Below are positions 5,772 through 7,155 of a stretch of 7,155 nt of DNA, piece by piece; position 1 is the stretch's first letter; each line of letters opens with the position of its first letter. The position numbers and the translations under genes are program-made. Under the pieces are notes generated by a model, which searched no databases, was not told the DNA's origin, and saw only the letters and a list, made by a program, of their open reading frames with translations. Source of the stretch: Nostocaceae cyanobacterium CSSed10_463m (GTDB lineage Bacteria; Cyanobacteriota; Cyanobacteriia; Cyanobacteriales; Nostocaceae); the NCBI GenBank assembly GCA_003556955.1, contig PWQB01000200.1, positions 1 to 7,155 of the forward strand, in the 5' to 3' direction.

Positions 5772-6953
5772 TTAAACTGACTTTAAAGCCAATACCTCAA
5801 ACTGCTGCCAGCAAAGATACAATGCACGGGGTACATGAAAACAGCCTTTCCATTTACCACCTTTGAGATTTAACAATACTTCCCCACGGCGATTGAGATA
5901 ACCGAACCATTCGCCATATTCAGGATCTGCAAAGTGTGACCAAGTATAATCGTGCATCTTTTGATACCATTTCCCACACTCATCACGCCCAGTCAAGCGA
6001 TCGCCCATTGCTAATGCGACTAAAGATTCTAAATGCACCCACCACAATTTTTGATCCCATTCCAGTTGCTGGGGAGGATGACCATCTGCATCCATAAAGT
6101 AATATAATCCACCATACTCATTATCCCAGGCAAAATTGAGGATATTTAGCACCACATCAACGGCTTGATTAATCGTCTGAGTATCATTTTTCCGGTTGGC
6201 GATATCCATAATAAACCACATGGCTTCGATACCGTGACCAGGATTAATTAACCGCCCTTCAAAGCAATCAATGTGGTTACCGTCAGGGGCAACATTTTCA
6301 TACATCAGCCCCCGTTCCTGGTCGAGAAAATCCGTCATTACTTCTTGAACAGTGCTAGCCAGGACATTTTCCAGAGTTTCACTAGGTAGCAGCCATTCCA
6401 TTTCTAGAGTCAGATTGGCTAAAATCATCGGTACAGCCAAAGATTTCATCGAGCGTGTACCTGGATAGGTCTTATTATATTTACCTTTAGGATTATCCTT
6501 ACGGCGCAACACATTATTATAAGCTTGCATTGCCACGTCTTTCGCCCAATCTTCTCCCGAAGCTAAGGCGTATTGGCTAAATGCCATTGCTGCAAAACAA
6601 TCAGAAAATATATTGTAAGGTTCTACCAGTGGCTGACCTTCACGGGTGAGGGCAAAATACCAATTACCTTCGCCATCTCTGCCATGTTGGGCGAGAAATT
6701 CAGCCCCATTTTTAGCAATTTTTAACCATGTTTCGCGTTTCTCTAGCTGGTTGTACAGCATAGAAAAAGTCCAGATTTGGCGATTTTGCAACCAGATAAA
6801 TTTGTCTGTGTCGTAGACCTGACCCTCTCGATTCAGACAGGTAAAATAACCGCCATGCTGCCAATCGAGTGAGTTTTTTTCCCAAAATGGAAGTACGTTA
6901 TTGAGGAGAGTGTTTTTATAAAGTGCCGCCAGGGTTTTAAAGTCGTACTCCAT
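5772..6953 (-). CDS. N-acylglucosamine 2-epimerase (AGE family, renin-binding-protein homologue)
   Basis: AGE enzymes interconvert N-acetyl-D-glucosamine and N-acetyl-D-mannosamine, are stimulated by ATP without consuming it, and fold as a cytosolic (alpha/alpha)6 barrel. The 393-aa length is normal, with no signal peptide. Matches to the Anabaena enzyme as I remember it include W54-LQNR58-QIWTFS (sugar-binding Arg), the [10 protein letters not shown] segment at 152-161 linked to nucleotide binding, NPGHGIE with H240, and [14 protein letters not shown] with H373. H240 and H373 fit the two reported catalytic histidines of the Anabaena sp. CH1 protein, shifted by one residue. [16 protein letters not shown] (278-293) and LWWVHLES (303-310) are further conserved blocks. 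The start is the only ATG matching the family N-terminus; no clear Shine-Dalgarno precedes it. It is the first gene of a minus-strand unit with Uma2. Its in vivo role in cyanobacteria is unclear, because sialic acid use is not general there. Confidence 0.93.
   Translation of the reverse strand: MEYDFKTLAALYKNTLLNNVLPFWEKNSLDWQHGGYFTCLNREGQVYDTDKFIWLQNRQIWTFSMLYNQLEKRETWLKIAKNGAEFLAQHGRDGEGNWYFALTREGQPLVEPYNIFSDCFAAMAFSQYALASGEDWAKDVAMQAYNNVLRRKDNPKGKYNKTYPGTRSMKSLAVPMILANLTLEMEWLLPSETLENVLASTVQEVMTDFLDQERGLMYENVAPDGNHIDCFEGRLINPGHGIEAMWFIMDIANRKNDTQTINQAVDVVLNILNFAWDNEYGGLYYFMDADGHPPQQLEWDQKLWWVHLESLVALAMGDRLTGRDECGKWYQKMHDYTWSHFADPEYGEWFGYLNRRGEVLLNLKGGKWKGCFHVPRALYLCWQQFEVLALKSV
5997..6004. 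repeat. HIP1 octamer GCGATCGC (in the epimerase gene)
   Basis: This is an exact HIP1 copy. It again falls in the GGC-GAT-CGC frame and encodes Gly-Asp-Arg (epimerase residues 317-319). Confidence 0.9.
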
Positions 6954-6979
6954 AGATTTCTGCCAAAACCAACAACTTC

Positions 6980-6988
6980 ATTATTATC
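6980..6988 (-). promoter_or_regulatory. Weak candidate -10 upstream of the epimerase
   Basis: On the minus strand GATAATAAT lies about 26 nt before the ATG, in an AT-rich leader. A TTTAGT-like -35 would be only 15 nt away, and TTGAAT is too far. No NtcA-type GTA-N8-TAC palindrome is visible. It is offered only as the best match in the interval. Confidence 0.2.
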
Positions 6989-7017
6989 AGTTAAGTTGGA
7001 CAGACTAAATAATTCAA

Positions 7018-7043
7018 GGTTCGTAGTGAGGACTTTAGTCCTC
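7018..7043. repeat. Extragenic repeat-like hairpin upstream of the epimerase
   Basis: GAGGAC (7028-7033) and GTCCTC (7038-7043) form a perfect 6-bp stem with a TTTA loop, preceded by GGTTCGTAGT and followed by a CT-rich run. Sequences of the form GTTCGTAGT plus a short stem around TTTA look to me like a recurring intergenic repeat in Nostocales. There is no T-run, so I do not call it a terminator. Confidence 0.45.
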
Positions 7044-7111
7044 TCTCTCTACCTCCTTTAACCCTATTACACACAATAATTTAGACGAATGCTGATTTAA
7101 CAATAATATAT

Positions 7112-7155
7112 AACCTCACCCCCAGCCCCGCTCCTGACTAAGGCTACGGTGTACA
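7112..7155. repeat. Possible partial intergenic repeat at the window edge
   Basis: AACCTCACCCCCAGCCCC followed by GCTCCTGAC resembles the left arm of the C-rich intergenic repeats common in filamentous cyanobacteria (CCTCACCCC-AGCCC-CTCTCC type). The matching right arm is not seen; the sequence changes to AAGGCTACGGTGTACA at the edge. This may be a truncated or composite repeat. No reading frame is evident. Confidence 0.35.

Overview
The window looks like the chromosome of a filamentous (Nostoc/Anabaena-type) cyanobacterium. The evidence is intact copies of the octamer GCGATCGC (HIP1), a Uma2-family gene, an N-acylglucosamine 2-epimerase with the residue layout of the Anabaena enzyme, and dispersed intergenic repeats of the kind common in Nostocales (a CACAGAG heptamer tract and a small TIR-bearing element). 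The genus is inferred from these features; there is no rRNA or other marker gene to confirm it.

Layout. Positions 1-102 may hold the first 34 codons of an unrecognised minus-strand gene. Positions 185-4813 are a complete plus-strand two-gene type III restriction-modification operon: mod (N6-adenine methyltransferase and specificity subunit, 633 aa) followed 12 nt later by res (helicase/endonuclease subunit, 904 aa). Positions 4814-5115 are a non-coding spacer between convergent genes, with a candidate TA-flanked MITE and a short heptamer tract. Positions 5116-6953 carry two minus-strand genes, read from the right: an AGE-family epimerase (393 aa), then, 20 nt later, a Uma2-family PD-(D/E)XK protein (211 aa from a GTG start). 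Positions 6954-7155 are the upstream region of the epimerase and contain two further extragenic repeat-like segments.

How the genes work together. Mod alone would methylate one adenine in a short asymmetric site. Mod plus Res would form the ATP-dependent complex that cuts unmodified foreign DNA. All methyltransferase and helicase motifs and the endonuclease residues I looked for are present, so the system looks intact. The operon is A+T-rich and has no intact HIP1 site, unlike the epimerase/Uma2 half, which suggests a separate and probably imported history.

The most striking observation is a 24-bp insertion (5617-5640) inside the Uma2 gene. It consists of two tandem perfect 11-nt hairpins after two leading bases. 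It splits a HIP1 octamer exactly, is in frame, and adds eight residues. Removing it restores both GCGATCGC and the usual Uma2 sequence. This matches the described behaviour of the SDR5 class of very small mobile repeats in Nostoc. I see no wholly new gene system here; the defence operon is a standard type III system.
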